Below, one piece after another: positions 33,133-40,567 of a stretch of DNA of 64,000 bases. A model generated the notes under the pieces. That model was not told where the DNA came from. It did no database searches and saw nothing but the letters and a program-made list of their open reading frames with translations. Each line of letters opens with the position of its first letter. The first letter of the stretch is position 1. A program made the translations under genes and the position numbers. Source of the DNA: Candidatus Lernaella stagnicola (GTDB taxonomy: Bacteria > Lernaellota > Lernaellaia > Lernaellales > Lernaellaceae). The stretch is taken from contig JAVCCK010000027.1 in the NCBI GenBank assembly GCA_030765525.1, positions 248,001-312,000 on the forward strand, read 5' to 3'.

Positions 33133-33828
33133 ATGATCTTGTCTCGCAGGGGGAAAATGGCGTGCCTAGTGGCCGTGGCGTTTGCCGTGACACTGGTGAT
33201 TGGTACGTTCACCGCAGCTTCGGCCGGCGACGCGGGGCACCACTTCGCGGTGCGCTTGGGCGGCACATTGTACAACGGCATGACGACGTTCAAACACAAG
33301 GACCTCGACTCCGAAATCGACATCAAGGTAGCGCCGTCACTGGTGACTTCGTTGATGCTCGGCGGGGGGATCGGTCCGGTCGTGTTGGGTGTGGAGGCGT
33401 TTCACACCACCACGTCTTGGAAAGAAGACGAGGATATGCCGGACGTCAGCGATTTCGCGTCGTTCGACCAAGGTTCGTTATCGGCCTGGGGCATCGGCCC
33501 GCATGTGCGCGTCTATTTCATGACCGATAAATGGCGTCCTTTCGTCGCGCTCTCCGGTACGTACAGCGAAGCCGTCCTGGAAGGCGAGTACAATTCGCTG
33601 GCCCAATCGGGTGTGACGGCCGACGACCTTGACCTTCCCTTCCTGGAATCGTTCAAGGCACACACGACATCGGTGGGCGGCGGCTTGTCAGCGGGCTTCA
33701 TTTACAAGTTTGCCGACATGGCCGGCGTGGGCGCTCACGTGAAAACCGAATACTACATGCCGCTCAGCGACCATGAATTCACGTGGTTGCCGGTTTCCGG
33801 CGTGGGCGAGTTTACGCTGCTGTTCTAG
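33133..33828 (+). CDS. Predicted outer-membrane beta-barrel protein (231 aa)
   Basis: Signal peptide (MACLVAVAFAVTLVIGTFTAASAG within residues 1-32), then alternating amphipathic strands ending GEFTLLF with a terminal Phe, the usual OmpA-like/OMP barrel ending. Strand-like pieces include FAVRLGGTLYNG, HVRVYFMTDKWRPFVALSG and GAHVKTEYYMPL. About eight strands fit a small barrel. Function is unknown. Strong AGGAGG ribosome-binding site. A 270-bp leader with several potential hairpins precedes it. The stop overlaps the end of the convergent small membrane gene by 4 bp. Confidence 0.75.
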   Translation: MILSRRGKMACLVAVAFAVTLVIGTFTAASAGDAGHHFAVRLGGTLYNGMTTFKHKDLDSEIDIKVAPSLVTSLMLGGGIGPVVLGVEAFHTTTSWKEDEDMPDVSDFASFDQGSLSAWGIGPHVRVYFMTDKWRPFVALSGTYSEAVLEGEYNSLAQSGVTADDLDLPFLESFKAHTTSVGGGLSAGFIYKFADMAGVGAHVKTEYYMPLSDHEFTWLPVSGVGEFTLLF

Positions 33829-33998
33829 TTTTCGTTGTATCGACCGGGCGGGTCGGCGACACAAGTCGCGACTCGCCCTTTTTGTATCCGCGCTAGGGCT
33901 ATGACGGCGGCAAGCGCGATCACCGTAAACATGCCGAAGAAAAAAATGAACAGCCAAATGGAAAGCGCCCCCAGCAGTATCTTTTCCCCTCGACTCAT
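33825..33998 (-). CDS. Small membrane protein (57 aa)
   Basis: From ATG 33996-33998 (AGAGGCG upstream): MSRGEKILLGALSIWLFIFFFG, quoted in part, a strong membrane span, followed by a second hydrophobic stretch VIALAAVIALARIQKGR and a polar end. It is the shorter, better supported version of a longer frame. The stop converges with the barrel gene with a 4-bp overlap. It is 62 bp downstream of the acyltransferase gene and may be in its transcript. Function unknown. Confidence 0.5.
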   Translation of the reverse strand: MSRGEKILLGALSIWLFIFFFGMFTVIALAAVIALARIQKGRVATCVADPPGRYNEN

Positions 33999-34060
33999 CG
34001 CATTCGCCTCTACGATACAAGTCGCCGAAAACACCGCCCATAGAGTAGCGTCACCTTCGC

Positions 34061-35080
34061 TTATTTTTCGTAAGGCGATTTCATCCCGTCGGGCTGCCGC
34101 TTGTAGCGCCGGTGCAGCCACAGCCATTGTTCGGGGTGCTCGCGAATCACCTTCTCGATGACCGCCGCGTAGTTACGCAGATTGATTTTCAGTTCCTCTT
34201 CCTCGTCCTCCGGATGCGACACCCAGGGGATAATCTCGGAAATCTCCAGGTGGAATTTCCCCGGCGCCTTGCGTATCGCCCACCCGGCCAGCACCGTCAC
34301 GCCGGTTTTCTTCACCATGTAAGGCAGCGAACGCAAAGTCGAAGCGACGTGGCCCATCCAATCGACAAACATGCCCTGACTTTTTCTCATGTTCTGGTCG
34401 ATCGCGCTGATCACGCCCTCGCCCTGCTCAACGCCCCACATAATGCGGTCCATCGATTTGGCGGCGGGGATCGTGCCCAAAAGCATGCCGACCCGGGCGT
34501 CGACCAACATCTTGTCGCTAACCGGATCCGACTGCTTTTTGGCGATCAAGGCGATCGGATAGCCCGCCCAGCCCACGCGCCCGGCCGCGAACTCCCATAC
34601 GCCGATATGGGCGCCGACAAACATCATGCCCTTGCCCATGTTGTAGGCTTCGCGCAGGCGGTCGAGGCCGTCGGTCGTAAAATCTTCCAACCAGAATTTC
34701 TCGTCCAATGCCGGCGCGCGCAAATAAGCGGCGACGTTCCGGCCGACGTTCTTCACCGACTCCTTGAGAATCGCCAACTTCTCTTCCCGCGTCTTGGTGT
34801 CGCCGAAGGCGATGTCCAGGTTCGTCATGGCCACGTGACGGCGAATGCGCAACGCGTAGATCAGCCAACCGATTCCGCCGCCGATCTTGTCGGCCGCGTT
34901 CCACGACAGCTTCTGAAAAAACCAGGAAAACGCTGCCACGAACGCCCGCATCACGTAGTGCCCTTTCACCTCGAGGTGCCGCGTGTTGTCGGCGACGTAC
35001 TGCCGAATCTCGTCCAGTGACCACGGAAACGGACCGCCCCACTTCCCTTGCTTCTTGTTTTCACTTTCCGGATAAGACAA
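34061..35080 (-). CDS. LpxL/HtrB-type lysophospholipid/lipid A acyltransferase
   Basis: 339 residues from a TTG at 35078-35080, chosen because AAGGGAG is 6 bp upstream and no ATG or GTG is better placed after the preceding gene's stop. One hydrophobic region near residue 50 anchors it to the inner membrane. The acyltransferase motif H-x4-E is seen in GAHIGVWEF, followed downstream by GMFVDWMGH and the substrate-pocket segment LPYMVKKTGV. These enzymes add secondary acyl chains to lipid A or related glycolipids, supporting a lipopolysaccharide-bearing outer membrane. It follows the large lipoprotein gene by 40 bp and may be co-transcribed. Confidence 0.82.
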   Translation of the reverse strand: MSYPESENKKQGKWGGPFPWSLDEIRQYVADNTRHLEVKGHYVMRAFVAAFSWFFQKLSWNAADKIGGGIGWLIYALRIRRHVAMTNLDIAFGDTKTREEKLAILKESVKNVGRNVAAYLRAPALDEKFWLEDFTTDGLDRLREAYNMGKGMMFVGAHIGVWEFAAGRVGWAGYPIALIAKKQSDPVSDKMLVDARVGMLLGTIPAAKSMDRIMWGVEQGEGVISAIDQNMRKSQGMFVDWMGHVASTLRSLPYMVKKTGVTVLAGWAIRKAPGKFHLEISEIIPWVSHPEDEEEELKINLRNYAAVIEKVIREHPEQWLWLHRRYKRQPDGMKSPYEK

Positions 35081-35120
35081 TGCGACTCCCTTCACATGGC
35101 CGGCGCTGCCGGTTCCGCAT

Positions 35121-37061
35121 TCAGTGCGGCAAATCAGTGTCGTCGAAATTGATGTCGCCCGCGTTGTGCAACGCCTGGTAGCGTTCGTCAAACGCGGTGG
35201 CCCAATCCTCGCGGTTGGCGGCCCGGCTGACGATCAACCCGAAGGGCAGCAGATAGTTTTCGAGCGCGACGTGCGCCGGCTCGATTTTGGCGTAGTCGCC
35301 CTGATAACTGTTGAAGAAACGCTGCGGCGTCTCCACCGGATTGAGCACCGGGTCGAACACCTCTTGGGCGATCGCCAGGTATTGCGGGCTGATGATCTGC
35401 CCGTACTTGCGGTAAAACGCCGCGATAACCCGCCGCCACAAACGCCGCTGCCCCGCGTCTTCCAAATCGATCAACTCCGGCGGCCACAAAAACAGCCAGT
35501 CGGCCATGGACACGTCGCTGAGGTAAAACGCCGTCAGGTACTGGTTGAGCGCCGTCAGGCTCGTATGCGCCGGCTCAAAAAGCATGGCGCTGATTTCCAC
35601 AATCCCCAACGCGCGGCCGAAGGCAAACAGCGCATGCCCCAAATCGTGAAGGGCGTCGAACTGATGGAAGGTCTGGCCGGTCATCTCTTCCAAGCCGCCG
35701 TGCGCAAAATACACCATGAAGCTCAGATTCGGCGGATTCGCGCACGAACCCTCAAACAGGGCGTAGAACATATACTCGATGCCCCACTCCGGATGCAGAT
35801 TCGACTGCCCAAAGAGGTAGTCGGTGATCATCGTCGTGTGTTCCACCACGTCCTCAAGCAATTCCTGCTCGGCCGCCGTACGGTCGTCGATCGCCGTCAA
35901 CGCCTCCCACAACACGCGATACCCCAGCAACGCGCCGTAATACTGGTCGCGGCTCACGTTCTTGCGCTCACGGCCGGTATAGAGATCGACCACCGAATTG
36001 TTGTGGTGAAAGACGAACTGCCCCCCGACGAACTCGATTTCCATCAGGTTTTGCTCGTCCTCGTAGTAAAGCTGACGAGTCTTCGTGCCGCGCGTGATGC
36101 GGCCGTCCGGATCCTCCAACGCCAGCGGGTCGGGATCGTCGCGCGTGATGCGGTCGTAGTGCCGAAACGCCGCCGACATCGCCTGCAGGCGGCCCAGCGT
36201 ACGCGGATCGCGGGTCACTTCGTACAGCGCCGCCAGCGCCGCCATGTTGTTGCCGGTAAACAGGGCGCAGTCTTCTTCTTTGTACCCGGCCTCCCACGAC
36301 CACCACTCGTCGATGTAATGGTTGCCGCCGCCCCAGTCCGGGTTTTGCCACATGGTGTACTTGGTCGCCATGAGCTTCTCGTTCCAGGACAACCCTTCGT
36401 CGTCCCACACATCACGGGCGACAAACTGCCAATCGTGGGCTTGATCGATGCCCGCGGCCCCGGCCTCCTCGTCGATGAAACTCGCGCGGCCCGAATCGGC
36501 GAACACCCACTGGTAGTCGGCGTCGTCATACAACGCGCCCATGATTTCCATCCAGTGGTAGAACAACCAGAAACGGTCGACGACCGTGTCGCTCACATCC
36601 GGCGCAAAATAGTACGGTTCGAGGCCCACCGGCACGCCGTCCAACTTCCAATAGGGCGGCCGGTATTTCCGCGACCCCTCTCCCAAAAGCTTGGCGTGGT
36701 GGAGCAGCTCGCGAATCGTTTCGCCCTGCGGCCCAAGATCGCGCCCCTCGAGCGCCGCCAGCGCTTCGGTCGCCCGCGCCTCCAGACGCGGCCCGATGCG
36801 ATGCAGAACCGGCGCGATACGGCGGTGCTTGGCAATCGCCGGGCGCTCCATGTCGTCGATGACGGCCTCGATGTCGGCCGCCGCCTGACGGATCGGTCCG
36901 CGAAATTCCGCGTCCAGAACCTGCTCGATTTGCGCTACATCCTTCGCCGCCGCCAATTTCGTGGAAAGCGAGGCGTCCTCGCCGACGGGGTCTTCCAGCG
37001 GGGTGTCGCAGGCGACGACGAGGGAAATCAGCACGACAAAAAGGGTTGCGAATTGACGCAT
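35121..37061 (-). CDS. Large lipoprotein of unknown function (646 aa)
   Basis: From ATG 37059-37061 behind GGGAGG. Signal peptide with lipobox LVVACDTP. A helical region (25-130) is followed by a long mixed domain with WWSWEAGYKEEDCALFTGNN, FVFHHNNSVVDLYTG and FDALHDLGHALFAFGRALG; the last is not a canonical HExxH zinc site. Many Trp/Tyr/His residues and helix pairs suggest an alpha-alpha toroid or a binding protein, but no family is recognised. Unlike several other lipoproteins here it has no Asp tract. The acyltransferase gene follows after 40 bp. Confidence 0.72.
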   Translation of the reverse strand: MRQFATLFVVLISLVVACDTPLEDPVGEDASLSTKLAAAKDVAQIEQVLDAEFRGPIRQAAADIEAVIDDMERPAIAKHRRIAPVLHRIGPRLEARATEALAALEGRDLGPQGETIRELLHHAKLLGEGSRKYRPPYWKLDGVPVGLEPYYFAPDVSDTVVDRFWLFYHWMEIMGALYDDADYQWVFADSGRASFIDEEAGAAGIDQAHDWQFVARDVWDDEGLSWNEKLMATKYTMWQNPDWGGGNHYIDEWWSWEAGYKEEDCALFTGNNMAALAALYEVTRDPRTLGRLQAMSAAFRHYDRITRDDPDPLALEDPDGRITRGTKTRQLYYEDEQNLMEIEFVGGQFVFHHNNSVVDLYTGRERKNVSRDQYYGALLGYRVLWEALTAIDDRTAAEQELLEDVVEHTTMITDYLFGQSNLHPEWGIEYMFYALFEGSCANPPNLSFMVYFAHGGLEEMTGQTFHQFDALHDLGHALFAFGRALGIVEISAMLFEPAHTSLTALNQYLTAFYLSDVSMADWLFLWPPELIDLEDAGQRRLWRRVIAAFYRKYGQIISPQYLAIAQEVFDPVLNPVETPQRFFNSYQGDYAKIEPAHVALENYLLPFGLIVSRAANREDWATAFDERYQALHNAGDINFDDTDLPH

Positions 37062-37151
37062 GGCGATACCTCCCGGGCCGCACCGAGTGTAACGCGCCCG
37101 GCCCTTCATCGCCAAGGGGGAGAAGCGCGGCGGGGGGGGGAAGGCTTTGGT

Positions 37152-37538
37152 CTAGTCGGTGGCGGGGGGTAGGCCGAAACGCGTGGCGATCACCGCTTCC
37201 AGATGATCCTCCGGGCGGAAACCGCCGACCAGTTCCACGAGCTTGCCGCGGTGGAAAAAGGCCGTGGCGGGTACGCCGCGTAGGCCCAGGGCGCCCGCGA
37301 TTGCCGGCACCTCTCCCGCGTTGGCATGCAGGCCCACGATGCGGTCTCGATGCCGCCCGAGCACGCTGCGCACGTTGTGGGCCATTTTGCGGCAATAGGG
37401 GCAGGTGTTGCTCCACAAAAACAGCATAACGGGCTTGTCGATGGCCGCCAATTGCGCCTTGAAGTCGGCGTCGGTGATCTGCTCAAACGACACGTCCGAC
37501 TCCGTGTCGCCGCCGAATAGTTTTTTCCAGATGCCCAT
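37152..37538 (-). CDS. Thioredoxin-fold protein with CPYC active site
   Basis: 128 residues from ATG 37536-37538. The thioredoxin domain has KPVMLFLWSNTCPYCRKMA with the redox pair C-P-Y-C (glutaredoxin-like dipeptide) and the cis-Pro loop GVPATAFFHRGK. No signal peptide, so it is cytosolic; likely a thiol-disulfide reductase. A weak ribosome-binding site precedes the ATG. Monocistronic. Confidence 0.82.
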   Translation of the reverse strand: MGIWKKLFGGDTESDVSFEQITDADFKAQLAAIDKPVMLFLWSNTCPYCRKMAHNVRSVLGRHRDRIVGLHANAGEVPAIAGALGLRGVPATAFFHRGKLVELVGGFRPEDHLEAVIATRFGLPPATD

Positions 37539-37691
37539 GTTCGCATCCCGTTTGGGTGATTCGTTCGCGCCTTCTGCCGTCCAATATAACCATCGTAACG
37601 CGCCGGATCGCCAGGGGCACGGCTGCACCATAATTGTGCAATTTGTGCTAACGCAGCGAAAAACATTGCAGAGGTCGCGCCGTGCGCTTGC

Positions 37692-37726
37692 TTATCCACA
37701 GACTTTTCCCCTGCTTCTGTGGATGA
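37692..37726. promoter_or_regulatory. Inverted pair of DnaA-box-like sequences
   Basis: A consensus DnaA box TTATCCACA (37692-37700) and, in opposite orientation 17 bp on, TGTGGATGA (37718-37726; reads TCATCCACA on the minus strand). They lie in the 199-bp gap between the thioredoxin and mazG genes. No dnaA, dnaN or AT-rich unwinding element is nearby. Confidence 0.4.
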
Positions 37727-37737
37727 GTGAACAACCG

Positions 37738-38520
37738 TTAGCCGATTTGCTTCTTGGCTTCCTGCCACAGGCGTTCGAGTTCGTCGATGCTTTTGCCCGC
37801 GAACGACTCCCCCCGATCCAGCAAGCCTTGCTCGACCAGCGCGAAGCGTTCGATAAACCGACTCGTGGCGCGCCGCGTGGCGTCTTCGGCGCTGATATCC
37901 AAGTGCCGGCCGAGATTGACCAGCGCGAAAATCATGTCGCCCAGTTCATGCTCGATGGCCTCACGGTCGCCGCCGGCCATGGCCTCGGCCAGTTCCTGCT
38001 TTTCCTCTTCGACTTTCTCCCAGACTTGCGCGGTGTTTTCCCAGTCGAAGCCGGTCTTGGCGGCGCGTTCACTGATGCGGTGGGCGCGCAAGATCGCCGG
38101 CAGCGCGGCGGGCACCTTGGCGATGACGCCGGCGGTCGATTCGCTTTTCTTTTCCTGTTTCTTGATCTCGGACCACTGCGCCACGACTTCGGCGGCGCTC
38201 TCCAGTTTTTCCTCGCCGAAAATATGGGGGTGGCGGCGCACCATTTTTTCGCCCAGCAGTTGCAGAACGTCGTCGATGGAAAAGAGCCCTTCCTGCTCGG
38301 CCATGCGGGCCAAAAAGAGGATTTCCCACAGGGTGTCGCCAAGCTCTTCGGCGAACTCGGGCCAATCGTGGCGGTCGGCGGCGTCCAGGGCCTCGTAGGC
38401 TTCTTCCAAGAAGTATTTCAGGACCGAATCGATGGTCTGTTCGTTATCCCAGGGGCAGCCGTCCGGGCTGCGCAGGCGGCGCACGATCGCCACGCATTCG
38501 TCGAAGGTGTACTTGCTCAC
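37738..38520 (-). CDS. mazG: MazG nucleoside triphosphate pyrophosphohydrolase
   Basis: 260 residues from GTG 38518-38520 with AAAGGAGG upstream, the normal length for two-domain MazG. N-terminal half: LRSPDGCPWDNEQT, the EExxE-type Mg site FLEEAYEALDA and EELGDTLWEILF; second domain with KTGFDWEN, VEEEKQELAEAM and HELGDMIFALVN. It hydrolyses NTPs, including aberrant ones, to NMP and PPi, and can lower ppGpp precursors. Single gene; the cobalamin riboswitch lies beyond its 5' end on the other strand. Confidence 0.93.
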   Translation of the reverse strand: MSKYTFDECVAIVRRLRSPDGCPWDNEQTIDSVLKYFLEEAYEALDAADRHDWPEFAEELGDTLWEILFLARMAEQEGLFSIDDVLQLLGEKMVRRHPHIFGEEKLESAAEVVAQWSEIKKQEKKSESTAGVIAKVPAALPAILRAHRISERAAKTGFDWENTAQVWEKVEEEKQELAEAMAGGDREAIEHELGDMIFALVNLGRHLDISAEDATRRATSRFIERFALVEQGLLDRGESFAGKSIDELERLWQEAKKQIG

Positions 38521-38725
38521 CGCGGCCTCCTTTGTTGCGCGGTTTCTACCGCAGGGGCGTGTTGAAGACAAGGGACCGGTAAACCAAGCGCCTCAAAAAG
38601 TTGGGGTCTGTCCCCATGTTTTTCTCGTAACTATTTGATTTATTGGAAAACACCCTTGGTGCCTGGCCCCAACTCTTGACAAAAAACCGGTGTCTGGTCG
38701 CCTCTGGCGTCGGCTTAGCGGTAGC
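38521..38725. other. Intergenic segment upstream of the B12-controlled unit
   Basis: No gene. It contains GGGG-TCTGT-CCCC followed by ATGTTTTT (38604-38624), a possible plus-strand terminator, and a segment around 38661-38686 (CTTGGTGCCTGGCCCCAACT) resembling extragenic repeat fragments. Confidence 0.4.
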
Positions 38726-38754
38726 TTGAAACGACCGCAACGGCGTGATACACG
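38726..38754 (+). promoter_or_regulatory. Candidate promoter of the cobalamin-riboswitch transcript
   Basis: TTGAAA (38726-38731), 17-bp spacer, TACACG (38749-38754). Transcription would begin near 38761, just before the first riboswitch helix, which supports the call. Confidence 0.45.
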
Positions 38755-38768
38755 ATGTTCTCGTAGCA

Positions 38769-38914
38769 CGACGCGTATGAGGGAAGCCGGTGAAAAGCCG
38801 GCACGGCCCCGCCACTGTAAGGGGCGAGTTTCCCGCCACGATGTCACTGGGCCTTTAGCCTGGGAAGACGGCGGGACGCGCTCGCAGCCCCGAGTCAGGA
38901 AACCTAGCGTGTCG
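38769..38914 (+). ncRNA. Cobalamin (B12) riboswitch
   Basis: The conserved core is present in order: GGGAAGCCGGTGAAAAGCCG with its P3 helix, the B12-box-like GCCCCGCCACTGTAAGGGG, GGGAAGACGGCGGG, and the closing GAGTCAGGAAACC. P1 is formed by CGACGCG (38769-38775) and CGTGTCG (38908-38914). The RNA binds adenosyl- or methylcobalamin and normally represses the downstream gene when B12 is plentiful. The next gene, 127 bp on, is the Asp-rich beta-propeller lipoprotein. A hairpin GGCTCT...AGAGCC near 38936-38956 may be part of the expression platform. Confidence 0.93.
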
Positions 38915-39041
38915 ACTTTCGGCCTACCGGCTCTTCGAGGGAGAGAGCCAGGTCCCGGCAAGGCTTCCGCCGCGCCGCCCTGACCCATCCTCCAAACCCG
39001 GTCGGCCCATCGTTCAACTGCCAAAACAAAAGGAGAACATT

Positions 39042-40451
39042 ATGAACAAGCAGTTGGATCGTTGGGTACGCCTGATCGCCTTGCTTGTGCTGCTGGCGAT
39101 CATGTTCGCGCCCGTAATCGGATGTGACGAAAACGATGAAAACGACACATCTGGTGACGACGACGACACACTTGACGACGCCGATGATGACACAATCGAT
39201 GATGACGACGACACAACCGGTGACGACGACACTGCGGCCGTCGTTGTCGAACTGGTCCCCGACTCCGAAATGCTGCCGGTGGGCGCGAGTGAAAACTTCG
39301 TGGCCTTGGTGACCTATCCGGACGATACCACCGCCCAGAATCCCGCCGAGATCGTCTGGACCACGGCCGATGAAACCGTCGCCACAGTCGCCGGCGGATC
39401 GGTTACCGGCGTCGGCTCCGGCGTCACCACGCTGGTCGCCACGCTGGGCGATGCCGAAGCCAGCGCACCGGTTTACGTGGCGCCCGACGTCTTCGCCTTC
39501 GACCTGTTCACCGGCACGATCGACACCATCGACCGCATCGCACAAACCTTCACCGTCGACGCCTTCGCCGCCGGCGCGTACGCCGCGGTGCCCAACCGCA
39601 TCTTCGCCCTCGAAGGCATACTGTACGTGACCGATTCGGGCGATTTCGGCGCCGGTATCGTGGGTGAGGAGAAACTGGTTGCCATCGATGCCGTGGACGG
39701 CGCCGCGACGACCGTCACGCTCGATATGGATTCCCCGTGGGCGACGACCGCCTACGACGGCATGTTCTATACGGCGGGCAACTTGAGTGACCAACTCGCG
39801 CTGATCACGTCCACCGGCACGGTGAATTACGTCGATCTTCCCGCCGGTTGCGTCCCCGTCGATCTCGTCGGCGCGGCGGGTAAAATCTACGTTAGCTGCT
39901 CGGGTTTCGACGGCGCGAGTTACGGCGATTTCGTGGCGGTTTACGATTTGGCCACCGAAAGCGTCACCGAAATCACGCTGGCGGCCGGGCAAAACCCAGG
40001 GGCGATCGTGGCGACCTGGGACGAGGCGAACGTGTACGTCGTGGCTACCGGGAACTACGTCGACGTGCTGGGCGCGGTGAACAAAATCGACACCGCCGCC
40101 GACACCGTCGTGTCCAGCTTCGACCTGGGAACTTCGCCCGGCGGGGCGGCGCTTTCGTGGTTCAACGACGTGTTGTTCGTATTGGACGGCGTGAACATGT
40201 ACGCCATCGACACCGCCGACGGCGACGCCATACTGCGCGGCCCGGACGATCCGATCATCGTGGGTGACGAGGGTGCCTGGCTCTCGGCGATTCATGTCCA
40301 CGATGACACCGCCAACGTGTACGTCGCCAACCAGAACTACACGAGTTTCGTCAATGAAATCGAGGTCTACGACGGCGATACCTTCGCCTTCCTGCAGAGC
40401 TACGACATCAGCGCCTCCGGCTCCTCGCCCGGCGGCATCGCTTCCTGGTAG
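39042..40451 (+). CDS. B12-riboswitch-controlled Asp-rich beta-propeller lipoprotein (BtuG-like architecture)
   Basis: 469 residues. Signal peptide with lipobox VIGC, then about 37 residues of Asp/Thr/Asn repeats. An Ig-like BIG2-type domain (about 68-147; LPVGASENFVALVTYPDD, VTGVGSGVTTLVATLGDA) leads to a seven-bladed YncE-like propeller (about 150-469) whose blades show repeats of the form GxxYVxxxGDF, YDGMFYTAGN, GKIYVSCSGF, NVYVVATGNY and NVYVANQNY. Control by a cobalamin riboswitch points to B12 acquisition; BtuG of Bacteroides is a surface propeller lipoprotein that captures B12. No btuB, btuF or tonB gene is adjacent. Functional identity is inference. Confidence 0.78.
   Translation: MNKQLDRWVRLIALLVLLAIMFAPVIGCDENDENDTSGDDDDTLDDADDDTIDDDDDTTGDDDTAAVVVELVPDSEMLPVGASENFVALVTYPDDTTAQNPAEIVWTTADETVATVAGGSVTGVGSGVTTLVATLGDAEASAPVYVAPDVFAFDLFTGTIDTIDRIAQTFTVDAFAAGAYAAVPNRIFALEGILYVTDSGDFGAGIVGEEKLVAIDAVDGAATTVTLDMDSPWATTAYDGMFYTAGNLSDQLALITSTGTVNYVDLPAGCVPVDLVGAAGKIYVSCSGFDGASYGDFVAVYDLATESVTEITLAAGQNPGAIVATWDEANVYVVATGNYVDVLGAVNKIDTAADTVVSSFDLGTSPGGAALSWFNDVLFVLDGVNMYAIDTADGDAILRGPDDPIIVGDEGAWLSAIHVHDDTANVYVANQNYTSFVNEIEVYDGDTFAFLQSYDISASGSSPGGIASW
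39126..39231 (+). repeat. Asp/Thr codon-repeat tract after the lipobox Cys
   Basis: GAC/GAT codons with regularly placed ACA/ACC encode units of the DDDDT type directly after Cys28 of the B12-controlled lipoprotein. Confidence 0.75.
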
Positions 40452-40473
40452 CTAATCTTCGAACGACGCAGCG

Positions 40474-40497
40474 GGCCCGGCTTCGGCCGGGCCTTTT
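40474..40497 (+). terminator. Rho-independent terminator of the B12-controlled unit
   Basis: Perfect 8-bp stem GGCCCGGC/GCCGGGCC closed by a TTCG tetraloop, followed by TTTT, 22 bp after the stop. It closes a one-gene riboswitch transcript. Confidence 0.88.
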
Positions 40498-40567
40498 CAT
40501 TTCACGCCGGCGGCTGCGGATCCGGGTGAGGTCTCGCGCCTGATTGTGCTACTCTTTACAATGAACC

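Noticed and set aside
35636-35690. Zinc metallopeptidase site HDLGH in the 646-residue lipoprotein
   Set aside because: The sequence is H-D-L-G-H, lacking the Glu of HExxH, and no third ligand is evident.
35124-37172. Long plus-strand frame (about 680 codons) opposite the 646-residue lipoprotein
   Set aside because: The minus-strand protein has a ribosome-binding site, signal peptide and lipobox; the plus frame has none and is Arg/Val-rich antisense.
37692-37726. Chromosomal replication origin
   Set aside because: Only two DnaA-box-like sites and no dnaA, dnaN, gidA or AT-rich element nearby.
38904-40301. Minus-strand frame (about 465 codons) opposite the B12-controlled lipoprotein
   Set aside because: It begins inside the propeller gene and ends in the riboswitch; incompatible with the plus-strand riboswitch, ribosome-binding site and terminator.
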